Positions 17,800 to 31,322 of a stretch of 64,000 bases of DNA are shown in pieces. Position numbers and translations under genes: made by a program. Within the stretch, counting starts at the first letter, position 1; the number at the start of each line of letters is the position of its first letter. The DNA is from Planctomycetota bacterium. Lineage in GTDB: Bacteria; Planctomycetota; UBA1135; UBA2386. The notes under the pieces were generated by a model. The model ran no database searches and was not told the origin of the DNA. It saw only the letters and a program-made list of their open reading frames with translations. The stretch is from contig JAHBXX010000001.1 in NCBI GenBank assembly GCA_019636245.1, positions 1 through 64,000 of the forward strand, written 5' to 3'.

Positions 17800-17805
17800 T
17801 ACGCT
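17800..17805 (+). promoter_or_regulatory. TACGCT before the Trm112-like methyltransferase gene
   Basis: TACGCT ends ten bases before the ATG at 17816, so transcription would start at most a few bases before the codon. It lies in the divergent gap between two methyltransferase genes. Confidence 0.4.
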
Positions 17806-17815
17806 GCCCGCCACC

Positions 17816-18847
17816 ATGCCCGCTCCGCCGATCCCGCTGCTGGACCTGCTGGCCTGCCCGGACTGCCGGGCGCCGTTGCAGCGCGATGCGGCATCGCTGC
17901 GGTGCACGGGCTGCGGCAGCGGCCACCCGGTGCGCGAGGGCATCCCGTTCCTGCTGCCGCAGGCGCAGCGCGGTCTGCAGATCGAGCACGAACGCGAACT
18001 CGAGGTGCGATCGCACTATCCCAAGGGCGTGGCCCGGCTGCTCGACGCGCTGGCGCGCGACCAAGTCGTGCTCGATCTGGGCTCCGGCGAGCGCGAGACC
18101 GACGATCCGCGCGTGCTGTGCACCGACCTGCGCTTCACGCCCCGGGTCGACCTGGTCAGCGACGCGCACGTGCTGCCGCTGCGGGACGCGTGCGTCGACC
18201 TGGTGCTCGCGGGGGCGGTGTTCGAGCACCTGCGGGATCCGTTCGCCGCGGCCGGCGAGATCCACCGGGTGCTGAAGCCCGGCGGCCAGGTGATCGCCGA
18301 CTGCTCGTTCGTGTTCCCGTTCCACGGCTTCCCGGCCAGCTACTTCCACGCCTCGGGCGAGGGCCTGCAGCGGATCTTCGCCGGCTTCCGCAAGGTCGCG
18401 GTCGAGGTGCCGCCGTGGCTGATGCCGTCGTACGGACTCGAGGTGCTGCTCGGCGAGTGGTTGCGCTTCTGCAAGCCGCGCACCGAGCACGACCGGCGGT
18501 TCCTCGCCGCCATCCGCGCGCTCGGCGGCTTCGACGCCCGGGCGCTGGACGCGTGCTTCGACCAGGAGCACGCGCTGCGCATCGCCGCCGGCACCTGCTT
18601 CCTCGGCCTGAAGCAGCCCCGCGGCGACGAGACGGTGCTGCCGCCGCCGGCGCTGGAGCTGTGGCATGGCGACGCGGCGTTGCGGCAGCGCTACCCGGAC
18701 CCGGCCGTGCTGCTGCCGACGCTGCGCGAGGACGCGCCGGACACGTTCGTGCACTGGGCGGCCGGCGAAGGCCGCGCCCGCTCGGCGGCGCTGGCGGACT
18801 GGTATGCGGCCCGCCCGACCGTGCAGAAGCGGCTCGATCCGAGCTGA
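17816..18847 (+). CDS. Zn-ribbon (Trm112-like) plus SAM-dependent methyltransferase (343 aa)
   Basis: The first 40 residues form a Trm112-like zinc ribbon (C14-x2-C17 and C30-x2-C33, then GHPVREGIPFLLP). A class I methyltransferase domain follows: VVLDLGSGERE at about 84-93, VDLVSDAHVLPLRD, a motif of the type LAGAVFEHLRDP, and a post-motif RVLKPGGQVI. Ribbon-plus-methyltransferase proteins of this kind act on small molecules, quinones or glycans; the substrate here is unknown. The rest resembles domains in polysaccharide or glycan clusters. The ATG nearest the TACGCT element is used. Confidence 0.75.
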   Translation: MPAPPIPLLDLLACPDCRAPLQRDAASLRCTGCGSGHPVREGIPFLLPQAQRGLQIEHERELEVRSHYPKGVARLLDALARDQVVLDLGSGERETDDPRVLCTDLRFTPRVDLVSDAHVLPLRDACVDLVLAGAVFEHLRDPFAAAGEIHRVLKPGGQVIADCSFVFPFHGFPASYFHASGEGLQRIFAGFRKVAVEVPPWLMPSYGLEVLLGEWLRFCKPRTEHDRRFLAAIRALGGFDARALDACFDQEHALRIAAGTCFLGLKQPRGDETVLPPPALELWHGDAALRQRYPDPAVLLPTLREDAPDTFVHWAAGEGRARSAALADWYAARPTVQKRLDPS

Positions 18848-18915
18848 CCGGCGACCGGCGGGCCACGCCCTGTCGACAACGCCGCCGCGGCGGGGCACGA
18901 TCCGGGGCCTCGCCC

Positions 18916-19824
18916 ATGGCTGCCTCGCTGTCCCCCGTCGAGTTCCGCGTGCCGCCCGTCGACGCCGTGGCGCTCGAGACGCGCGCCGCCGACCTCGCCA
19001 CCCGGTCGATCAAGAAGCGCGCCAAGGTGCAGGGCCTGTGCCTCGCCGTGTCGATGATGGACCTGACGACGCTCGAGGGCATGGACTCGCCGGGCAAGGT
19101 GCGGCAGCTGTGCGGCAAGGCGCGGCGGCCGTTGCCGACCCGGCCCGACGTGCCGCCGTGTGCGGCCGTCTGCGTCTACCCGGACCTGGTGCCGATCGCG
19201 GTCGAGGCGCTGCGCGGCAGCCCGGTGCAGGTCGCGTCGGTGGCGACGGGTTTCCCGGCCGGCCGCACCGACCGCCAGACCAAGCTGCGCGAGGTCGAAC
19301 TCGCGGTCGCCGCCGGCGCCACCGAGATCGACATGGTGATCGACCGCGGCGCGTTCCTGGCCGGCCGCTACGGCCTGGTCTACGACGAGATCTGCGCGGT
19401 CAAGGAGGCCTGCGGCGCCGCCCACCTGAAGGTGATCCTCGAGACCGGCGAACTGCGGACCTACGACAACATGCGCCGCGCCTGCCGCATCGCGTTGCTC
19501 GCCGGCGCCGACTTCCTGAAGACCAGCACCGGCAAGGTGACGCCGGCGAGCACGCTGCCGACGGTGCTGCTGCTGCTCGAGGCGGTGCGCGACCACTTCC
19601 TGGAGACCGGGCGCATGGTCGGCGTCAAGGCGGCCGGCGGCATCCGCACCAGCAAGGACGCGCTGCGCTACCTGGTGCTGGTCGCCGAGACCTGCGGCGA
19701 CCTGTGGCTGTCGCCGCGGTGGTTCCGCTTCGGCGCCAGCTCGCTGCTCAACGACGTGTTGCTGCAGCTCGAGAAGGAACGCACCGGTCGCTACCAGCGC
19801 CCGGCGGACTTCAGCGCGGACTGA
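18916..19824 (+). CDS. deoC: Deoxyribose-phosphate aldolase
   Basis: Splits 2-deoxyribose 5-phosphate into glyceraldehyde 3-phosphate and acetaldehyde. The Schiff-base lysine lies in DFLKTSTGK (K202) and the proton-relay lysine in GVKAAGGIR (K238); the conserved acid is in EIDMVID near D139. At 302 residues it is longer than the E. coli enzyme and belongs to the form with an N-terminal helical extension. The aldehyde dehydrogenase gene starts four bases after its stop, so the two are almost certainly co-translated, and that enzyme would remove the acetaldehyde. deoA lies downstream in the same direction. Confidence 0.92.
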   Translation: MAASLSPVEFRVPPVDAVALETRAADLATRSIKKRAKVQGLCLAVSMMDLTTLEGMDSPGKVRQLCGKARRPLPTRPDVPPCAAVCVYPDLVPIAVEALRGSPVQVASVATGFPAGRTDRQTKLREVELAVAAGATEIDMVIDRGAFLAGRYGLVYDEICAVKEACGAAHLKVILETGELRTYDNMRRACRIALLAGADFLKTSTGKVTPASTLPTVLLLLEAVRDHFLETGRMVGVKAAGGIRTSKDALRYLVLVAETCGDLWLSPRWFRFGASSLLNDVLLQLEKERTGRYQRPADFSAD

Positions 19825-19828
19825 GCCC

Positions 19829-21337
19829 ATGGCCAAGCACGTCGACAAGGCGGATCCCGTGGCGGCGCCCGAACTGCGGTTCGGCGGCGTCTGGCAGTAC
19901 GAGCCGGCGCCCGAAACCACCGACCACTGCGCGATCGCCGCGCGGTACCAGCTCTACATCGGCGGCCAGTGGACGAAGCCGAGGTCGGGCGAGTACCTCG
20001 CGACGATCGATCCGGCGACCGAACGGCCGCTCAGCGAGGTGGCGCTGGCCGGGGACCGGGACGTCGACGCCGCCGTCAAGGCGGCGCAGAAGGCGTTCCC
20101 GGCCTGGCGGGCCCGCTCCGGCGAGGACCGGGCGCGCTACCTGTTCCGCATCGCGCGCATCCTGCTCGAGCGCGCGCGCGAGTTCGCGGTGCTGGAGACG
20201 CTCGACAACGGCAAGCCGATCAAGGAGACGCGCGACGTCGACGTGCCGCTGGCGGCGCAGCACTTCTTCTACCACGCCGGCTGGGCCGACAAGCTCGATC
20301 TGCTGTTCCCGGGGCAGCGGCCGCAACCGCTCGGCGTCATCGGGCAGGTGATCCCGTGGAACTTCCCGCTGCTGATGGCGGCGTGGAAGATCGCGCCGGC
20401 GCTCGCCGCCGGCAACACGGTGGTGCTGAAGCCGGCCGAGACGTCGCCGCTGACCGCGCTGCGCCTCTGCGAGGTGTTCGAGCAGGCCGGGCTGCCGCCC
20501 GGCGTCGCCAACGTGGTCACCGGCGACGGCCGCACCGGCGCGGCGCTGGTGCGGCATCCGGGCCTGGCGAAGGTCGCGTTCACCGGCAGCACCGAGGTCG
20601 GCAAGGAGATCCAGCGCGCGGTCGCCGGTCGCGGCGTCGAGCTGACGCTCGAACTCGGCGGCAAGGCGGCGCACCTGGTGTTCGAGGACGCGGCGCTCGA
20701 CCAGGCGGTCGAGGGCGTCGTGCGCGGCATCTTCTTCAACCAGGGCCACGTCTGCTGCGCCGGCTCGCGCCTCCTGGTGCAGGAGAGCGTGCACGACCTG
20801 TTCGTCGACAAGCTGCGGCGGCGCATGGGTCGCATCCGCGTCGGCCCGCCGCTCGACAAGAACACCGACATGGGCGCGATCCACAGCCAGGCCCAGCTGG
20901 CGCGCATCCGCGAGCTGGTGGCGGCCGGGGTCGACGAGGGCGCGCGGCTGCACCAGACGGCGTGCGACCTGCCGGCGAAGGGCTTCTGGTTCCCGCCGTC
21001 GATGTTCACCGGTGTGTCGATGAGCCACCGCATCGCGCGCGAGGAGATCTTCGGCCCGGTGCTGTCGGTCCTGACCTTCCGCACGCCGGAGGAGGCGGTC
21101 GAGAAGGCGAACAACACCAGCTACGGCCTGTCGGCGGGCATCTGGACCGACAAGGGCGCGCGCGTCCTGTGGCTCGCCGCGCGCATGCAGGCCGGCGTGG
21201 TCTGGAACAACACCTTCAACCGCTTCGACGCCGCCAGTCCGTTCGGCGGCTACAAGGAGTCGGGCTTCGGCCGCGAGGGCGGGCGCCAGGGTCTGCGCGC
21301 CTACGTGCGCCTGGCGGGCGGGCTGTCGCCGGGCTGA
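19829..21337 (+). CDS. NAD(P)-dependent aldehyde dehydrogenase (502 aa)
   Basis: All family marks are present: PWNFPLLMAAWKIAPAL at about 176-192, the cofactor lysine in VLKPAE (K201), FTGSTEVGK at 251-259, the general base in LELGGK (E275) and the nucleophile in NQGHVCCAGSR (C309). The likely substrate is acetaldehyde made by the deoC product immediately upstream, giving acetate; this comes from the context rather than the sequence. The start ATG follows deoC by four bases. A second, shortened family member is encoded further downstream. Length is usual. Confidence 0.88.
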   Translation: MAKHVDKADPVAAPELRFGGVWQYEPAPETTDHCAIAARYQLYIGGQWTKPRSGEYLATIDPATERPLSEVALAGDRDVDAAVKAAQKAFPAWRARSGEDRARYLFRIARILLERAREFAVLETLDNGKPIKETRDVDVPLAAQHFFYHAGWADKLDLLFPGQRPQPLGVIGQVIPWNFPLLMAAWKIAPALAAGNTVVLKPAETSPLTALRLCEVFEQAGLPPGVANVVTGDGRTGAALVRHPGLAKVAFTGSTEVGKEIQRAVAGRGVELTLELGGKAAHLVFEDAALDQAVEGVVRGIFFNQGHVCCAGSRLLVQESVHDLFVDKLRRRMGRIRVGPPLDKNTDMGAIHSQAQLARIRELVAAGVDEGARLHQTACDLPAKGFWFPPSMFTGVSMSHRIAREEIFGPVLSVLTFRTPEEAVEKANNTSYGLSAGIWTDKGARVLWLAARMQAGVVWNNTFNRFDAASPFGGYKESGFGREGGRQGLRAYVRLAGGLSPG

Positions 21338-21725
21338 GTGCCCGGCCGCGCAGGGCGTTCGAGAGGATTCTCTCGCGCGGCGGGGAGCGGCCCCCGTACG
21401 CACGCGGAGCCGCCCGGCTCGCGCCGGCGGCTCCGGGACGTGCAGCCGTGGCCAGCTTCAGCCCTTGGGCTTCGGCGCCGGCTTGCCAGGCTGACCGGCG
21501 GGCGGTGCGCTCGGCTTCGGGGCGTTGGGAGTCGCGGGCTTCGGGGCCGGCGAGGCGCCGGGCTTGGGGGGGTTGGGCTGACCGGGTTTGGGCGTGTTCA
21601 TGTTGGTTTTGGGATGCCGCGGCGGATGCCGCGTGCGGGAGCCCTGGGGCAAGCCCGGTGCCAGGCCCGGCGCCTGCCGCCGCCATGGTGTTGCAAAGGA
21701 CGGTCTGGAAACAGGTTGGGGTGAA
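21338..21725. other. Intergenic stretch before the sigma-54 activator gene
   Basis: After the aldehyde dehydrogenase stop there is an inverted repeat CGAGAG-GATT-CTCTCG around 21360-21375 that could act as a weak terminator. The region also holds a small proline-rich frame on the minus strand. I see no sigma-54 promoter (TGGC-N8-TTGC) and nothing else. Confidence 0.4.
21458..21601 (-). CDS. Possible small proline-rich peptide (47 aa)
   Basis: The frame starts MNTPKPGQPNPPKPG and continues with repeated PKP units (APKPATPNAPKPS and so on) to a TGA, for 47 residues. An A-rich stretch (CCAAAACCAAC) precedes the ATG. Composition is simple, about one-third Pro with Lys and Ala, and it has no membrane segment or signal peptide. 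It might be a real small protein or a chance reading of a C-rich tract. It is divergent to the activator gene. No family recognised. Confidence 0.35.
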   Translation of the reverse strand: MNTPKPGQPNPPKPGASPAPKPATPNAPKPSAPPAGQPGKPAPKPKG

Positions 21726-23225
<1,500 letters not shown>

Positions 23226-23274
23226 CCGCGCCGCTCGCTTGCTTCGCCGCCGTCGAGCGGGCACAAAGGCGGCC

Positions 23275-24123
23275 ATGCCCCTCCCGGTGCCGAAGACCTA
23301 CAAGCTGTTCGTCGGTGGCAAGTTCCCGCGCAGCGAGTCCGGCCGCGCGTTCCAGCCGGCGGGCAACCCGCGGCTCAACGTCGCGCGCGGCAGCCGCAAG
23401 GACCTGCGCGACGCGGTGACGGCCGCGCGCGCCGGGCTTGTGGCCTGGAGCGGCAGCAGCGCCTACCTGCGCGGCCAGGTGCTCTACCGGCTCGCCGAGA
23501 TGCTGGAGTCGCGCCGCGCCGCGATGCAGGCCGAGCTGCGGCTCGGCGGCGCCACGGCGGCCGCGGCCCGCAAGGAACTCGACACCGCGATCGCACTGTC
23601 GCTCTGGTACGCGGGCCTGTGCGACAAGGTGCAGAGCCTGCTCGGCAGCCAGAACGCGGTGCAGGGGCCGTTCTTCAACTTCTCGACCGTCGAGCCGACC
23701 GGCGTGGTCGGCGTGCTCGCGCCCGAGGCGCCGGCGCTGGTCGGCACGCTGGCGCTGGTGCTGCCGCTGCTCGCCGGCGGCAACGCCGTGGTCGCGCTGG
23801 TCAGCGAGGCGGCGCCGTTCGCGGGCCTCGCGCTCGGCGAGGTCTGCGCGTCGAGCGACGTGCCGGCCGGCGCCGTCAACCTGCTCGCCGGCCACCGCGC
23901 CGAGCTGGCCGGGCAGTTCGCCGCGCACCGCGACATCGACGGCCTGCTGGTCGCCGGCCGTCCCGACGCCGCGCTGACCCAGGCCGCCGCCGACAACTGC
24001 AAGCGGGTGCGCTGCTGCGATCTGACGCCGGCCGACTGGACCCGGGCCGAGCGCCTGCGTTCGCTCGCGTTCGTCGAGCCGTTCGTCGAGGTGAAGACGC
24101 TGTGGCATCCGGTGTCGCCGTGA
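23275..24123 (+). CDS. Shortened aldehyde dehydrogenase-like protein, probably inactive (282 aa)
   Basis: The start reads KTYKLFVGGKFPRSESGR, which is typical of aldehyde dehydrogenases, and the chain follows the family through the Rossmann region: FNFSTVEPTGVVGVLAPE corresponds to the PWNFP segment and LVLPLLAGGNAVVALVSE to the cofactor strand. It stops at about 280 residues, before the catalytic domain, with no ELGGK glutamate and no GQxCC cysteine; the cofactor Lys is also replaced. It is thus a half-length, presumably non-catalytic partner. A short aldehyde dehydrogenase-like gene beside deoC is, as far as I recall, also found in some actinobacteria. The next gene is deoA. Confidence 0.75.
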   Translation: MPLPVPKTYKLFVGGKFPRSESGRAFQPAGNPRLNVARGSRKDLRDAVTAARAGLVAWSGSSAYLRGQVLYRLAEMLESRRAAMQAELRLGGATAAAARKELDTAIALSLWYAGLCDKVQSLLGSQNAVQGPFFNFSTVEPTGVVGVLAPEAPALVGTLALVLPLLAGGNAVVALVSEAAPFAGLALGEVCASSDVPAGAVNLLAGHRAELAGQFAAHRDIDGLLVAGRPDAALTQAAADNCKRVRCCDLTPADWTRAERLRSLAFVEPFVEVKTLWHPVSP

Positions 24124-24134
24124 ACGCCGCTCGC

Positions 24135-24140
24135 TAGACT
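24135..24140 (+). promoter_or_regulatory. TAGACT before deoA
   Basis: TAGACT lies 18 bases before the ATG of the phosphorylase gene, implying a short leader of about 11 bases. A sequence GCCAGGGA follows and might weakly bind the ribosome. Confidence 0.4.
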
Positions 24141-24158
24141 GCAGCCAGGGACGCGCGC

Positions 24159-25469
<1,311 letters not shown>

Positions 25470-25480
25470 AGCCGAGGTCG

Positions 25481-26386
25481 CTAGCGGAACCGTTCCGCGC
25501 CCGGCGGTGGCGCGTAGGGGTGGTCGGGGGCGAAGTGCCGCCACAGGAGCGCCGAGACGTCGCGCAGCAGCACGAAGCCCGCGTTGTCGTGGTCCCAGCC
25601 CCGGTCCTCCTGTTCGGCGGTGATCAGGCAGAACCCGTACGGCCCGTGCGGGGCGTAGACGAGCACCACCTCGCTGCGCGAGCGGTCGACCGCGCCCTGC
25701 TTGCTCAGCGCATGCACCCAGGGCGGGATCGCCGACAGCGCCTCGCCGTCCCAGTAGATGCGGGCGAGGCAGCGCTGCATCTCCTCGCTGGCGGCGCGGC
25801 CGACCAGCCGGCCTGCGTGCAGGCGCGCCAGCAGCTCGACCATCTCGCGCGGCGTGGTCTGGCCCCAGCCGAACCGCGCGCGCTCGGCCTCGCGACCGGC
25901 GGTGCGCGAGTTGACGCGGGTGGCGGCGAAGCCCTCGCCGGCGAGCCAGTCGTTGATCGCCGCGCCGCCGCCGGCGAGTTCCTGGCACCACAGCGACGCG
26001 GTGTTGTCGCTGGTCGTGATCATCAGCATCGCCACCTTGGCGAGCGCCACCTCGCTGCCGTCGGCGAAGGCGCCCAGCAGGTCCTCGCCGGGGTAGAGCC
26101 GGTCGCGCGTGTAGGTCAGCTTCTGCTGGTAGTCGAGCTCGCCGCGGTCGACGCGTGCCAGCAGCGCGGCCAGGATCGGCACCTTGACCAGGCTGGCGGT
26201 CGGGAACACGTCGTCGGCGCGCAGCGCGACCTCCTCGCCGGTCACGAGGTGGCGGACGTAGAGCCCGGCCTCGCCGCGGAACGCGGCCAGGCGGTCGGCG
26301 AGCTGCTGCCGCAGCGAAGGCCCAGCCGGCGTCGCCTGGCAGGCGGCGAGCAGCAGCAGCAGCCCGGTGCCGCCGCGGGCGGTCAT
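25481..26386 (-). CDS. Class A beta-lactamase-like serine hydrolase, lipoprotein
   Basis: The N-terminus has a lipoprotein signal (LLLLLAAC, lipid-bearing Cys 16). The penicillin-recognising fold is shown by S65-x2-K68 (TASLVKVP), S126-D127-N128 (TTSDNTA) and SKQG at 228-231 in place of KTG. The Gln in the third motif and the absence of a clear omega-loop ExxLN glutamate make a true antibiotic-degrading role uncertain; cell-wall or other peptidase activity is possible. The ATG follows the aconitase stop codon with a one-base gap, so the two are translationally coupled. Confidence 0.8.
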   Translation of the reverse strand: MTARGGTGLLLLLAACQATPAGPSLRQQLADRLAAFRGEAGLYVRHLVTGEEVALRADDVFPTASLVKVPILAALLARVDRGELDYQQKLTYTRDRLYPGEDLLGAFADGSEVALAKVAMLMITTSDNTASLWCQELAGGGAAINDWLAGEGFAATRVNSRTAGREAERARFGWGQTTPREMVELLARLHAGRLVGRAASEEMQRCLARIYWDGEALSAIPPWVHALSKQGAVDRSRSEVVLVYAPHGPYGFCLITAEQEDRGWDHDNAGFVLLRDVSALLWRHFAPDHPYAPPPGAERFR

Positions 26387-26387
26387 G

Positions 26388-29390
<3,003 letters not shown>

Positions 29391-29525
29391 GGGGGCGTGG
29401 TGGCGGCGGCCGACCGAGCCGCGCGGGGGCGACCGTTCTATCCGTTCGGCGGACCCCAGGCAAAAGCGCGGCGGCGGCGGCGGGGCTCCAGTCGCGGCGC
29501 GGCAGGTGCCGATGGCATGGGCACG

Positions 29526-30197
29526 ATGGACCGCTTCCCCCTGCGCGTGCTGTTCCTGTCGCCGTGGCTCCTGGCCCTGGGCTGCGGCGTCGTGCCCAAC
29601 GACCGCGCCGACCTCGCCAGCAACGAACTGCTCTACGTCGACGTGCCGTTCGCGACCAAGGCGCCGGGCGACCGCGAGGTGTTCGTCGCGCCGGTCGCCG
29701 ACGCGCGCGACCTGGCCGCGCTGCCGACCAAGGAGAAGGGCTTCCCGATCGTCTACGGCGGCGACGAGTTCTGGGAGCGGCCGGTGCGCGAGATGCTGGC
29801 CGACGTGCTGCGGCGGCAGCTCGAGCAGAGCCAGTTGTTCGGGCAGGTCGTCGACCGGCCGTCGCCGTCGAGCCTGGTGCTGAAGCCGGTGCTGGTCACC
29901 TTCACCACCGGGGCGACCGAGGCGATGTCGGGGCGGCGCACGTTCGCCGAGGTCGGCCTGCGGCTCACCGTGCTCGGCCCGGCCGACGCCGGCGGCAGGC
30001 GGGTGACGCTGCTCGAACAGACCTACGGCAGCCGGCAGCTGTCGGAGGTGGAGCTGAACCCGGTGAGCCCCTACCGGCTCGTCGGCCGGGCCCTGCAGCA
30101 GAGCATGGGCAAGCTGCTGGCGGGGCTGGACGGCAGCAACGTCGGCCGCAGCGACGTGCCGCTCGAGGCCGCGGTCGAGGCGGCGGCGCCGCGCTGA
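29526..30197 (+). CDS. Putative lipoprotein of unknown function (223 aa)
   Basis: A lipoprotein signal peptide ends at LLALGC (Cys 20). The mature part reads [30 protein letters not shown] in character and has a conserved-looking [22 protein letters not shown] stretch. That layout, a small domain with a DRxVFVAPV strand and an amphipathic helix, recalls outer-membrane lipoproteins of the LptE/curli-accessory size class, but I cannot assign a family. The ATG of MDRFPLRV is used; another lies nine bases earlier. Divergent from the aconitase gene, with 135 bases between them. Confidence 0.6.
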   Translation: MDRFPLRVLFLSPWLLALGCGVVPNDRADLASNELLYVDVPFATKAPGDREVFVAPVADARDLAALPTKEKGFPIVYGGDEFWERPVREMLADVLRRQLEQSQLFGQVVDRPSPSSLVLKPVLVTFTTGATEAMSGRRTFAEVGLRLTVLGPADAGGRRVTLLEQTYGSRQLSEVELNPVSPYRLVGRALQQSMGKLLAGLDGSNVGRSDVPLEAAVEAAAPR

Positions 30198-30218
30198 GGC
30201 GGGCCGCGGCTGCCTCGC

Positions 30219-31250
30219 TCAGTCGGCGAACACGCCGTCGAGCGTCGCCGCCTCGAGCACGCGGTCCGTCCAGCGGTCGAGTTCGGCGGGGCTGCCCTGG
30301 CGCACGCGGGCGGCGACGGCCGGCGGCAGCGGGCCGAAGCGGCGGCCGAGCAGGCGCAGGATGGTCTCGATGCGGCCTTCGGCCTTGCCTTCGGCCTTGC
30401 CCCTGGCGATCCCCTCGGTCTTGCCCTTGGCGAGGCCTTCGGCCTTGCCGTCGGCGAGTCCCTTCAGGTAGGTGCGTTCCAGCGTGCTCATGATGGTGTC
30501 CTCCGGCCGGCGCAGGATGCGGGCGAACGCCTCGCTGAGGTCGGCGGCGGGAACCTCGGTGACGGCGAGAGCATACCAACCGACGGCATCGACGACGTCG
30601 GGGCCGCCCTCGGCGTCCGCATCGACGGCGCGCAGCAGGTCGGCCCAGCGGTCGAACGCGGCCAGCACCTCGTCGGGCGCGAAGCCGCGCAGGCTCCGCA
30701 GGCACAGCAGGGCCAGCTCGGCGGTGGGCACGAGGCCGGGGCGGTGCAGCGCCGCTTCGTCCTGCGCGGCGAGGTCGTCGGCGACGAACGCGAGCTGCGG
30801 CTGCAGCGCGGCGAACGCCGCGGCCTGGGCCGGCGGCAGCTCGGCGAGGTGGGGATGCGAGGCCGGACCGGGCAGCGGCGTGGCGCCGTGGTGGAGCACG
30901 GCGGCGAGCACGAGCGGTTCGGGGCCGCGCTGGCGGCGGCGGGCGGCGCGGCGCAGGTGCACGGCGTAGCGCAGCAGCTGGGACGGCAGGTCGGCGTCGG
31001 GTTGGGCCTTGTGCTCGAGCAGCAGCAGGACCGGGGCCCGGTTGTGGCGCAGGGCGGCGGTGAAGACGAGGTCGGCGTGGTGGCGGAGCAGGCGCACGCC
31101 GAGGGCGGTGCCGGCCGCGGGGCTCAGCGTGGTGGCGTCGAGGGCGCCAAGGACGGCCGCGGGCAGAAGGGTGCCGAGCCAGCTCGCCGCCGGCGCGGCG
31201 CGCTGGAAGATGGCGCGGAAGAAGGTGTCGTGCGGTGCCTCGATGCCCAC
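30219..31250 (-). CDS. Rpn family PD-(D/E)XK nuclease / putative transposase (343 aa)
   Basis: The start PHDTFFRAIFQRAAPAASWL is typical of the RpnA-like (YhgA, transposase_31) family. The nuclease core is seen in RLLRHHADLVFTAAL and LLLLEHKAQPDADLPSQLLRY, giving D, then E-x-K. Such proteins cut DNA and have been linked to RecA-independent recombination in E. coli. The C-terminus carries a run of repeated five-residue units (LADGKAEGLAKGKTEGIARG and so on), usual for the family. GTG start. No inverted repeats or target duplication are seen around it, so it is not shown to be a mobile element. Convergent with the lipoprotein gene, separated by 21 bases. Confidence 0.75.
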   Translation of the reverse strand: MGIEAPHDTFFRAIFQRAAPAASWLGTLLPAAVLGALDATTLSPAAGTALGVRLLRHHADLVFTAALRHNRAPVLLLLEHKAQPDADLPSQLLRYAVHLRRAARRRQRGPEPLVLAAVLHHGATPLPGPASHPHLAELPPAQAAAFAALQPQLAFVADDLAAQDEAALHRPGLVPTAELALLCLRSLRGFAPDEVLAAFDRWADLLRAVDADAEGGPDVVDAVGWYALAVTEVPAADLSEAFARILRRPEDTIMSTLERTYLKGLADGKAEGLAKGKTEGIARGKAEGKAEGRIETILRLLGRRFGPLPPAVAARVRQGSPAELDRWTDRVLEAATLDGVFAD

Positions 31251-31322
31251 GTCGGCAGTGGGGGACGGGGCGCTGTTTCCGGCGGGATTTCCGCTGCCGT
31301 CGCCCTTCCGCCCCGCGCCCGG

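Noticed and set aside
25481..26386. Calling the class A-like protein an antibiotic resistance gene
   Set aside because: SxxK and SDN are present, but the third motif is SKQG rather than KTG and no clear omega-loop Glu is seen; resistance is not supported.
30360..30480. Short repeated units (GCCTTCGCCTTGCC-like) as a CRISPR or DNA repeat array
   Set aside because: They are codons of the lysine/glutamate/glycine repeat at the end of the Rpn protein, not spaced repeats with unique spacers.
30219..31250. Calling the Rpn-family gene part of an insertion sequence
   Set aside because: No inverted repeats or target-site duplication could be found around it.
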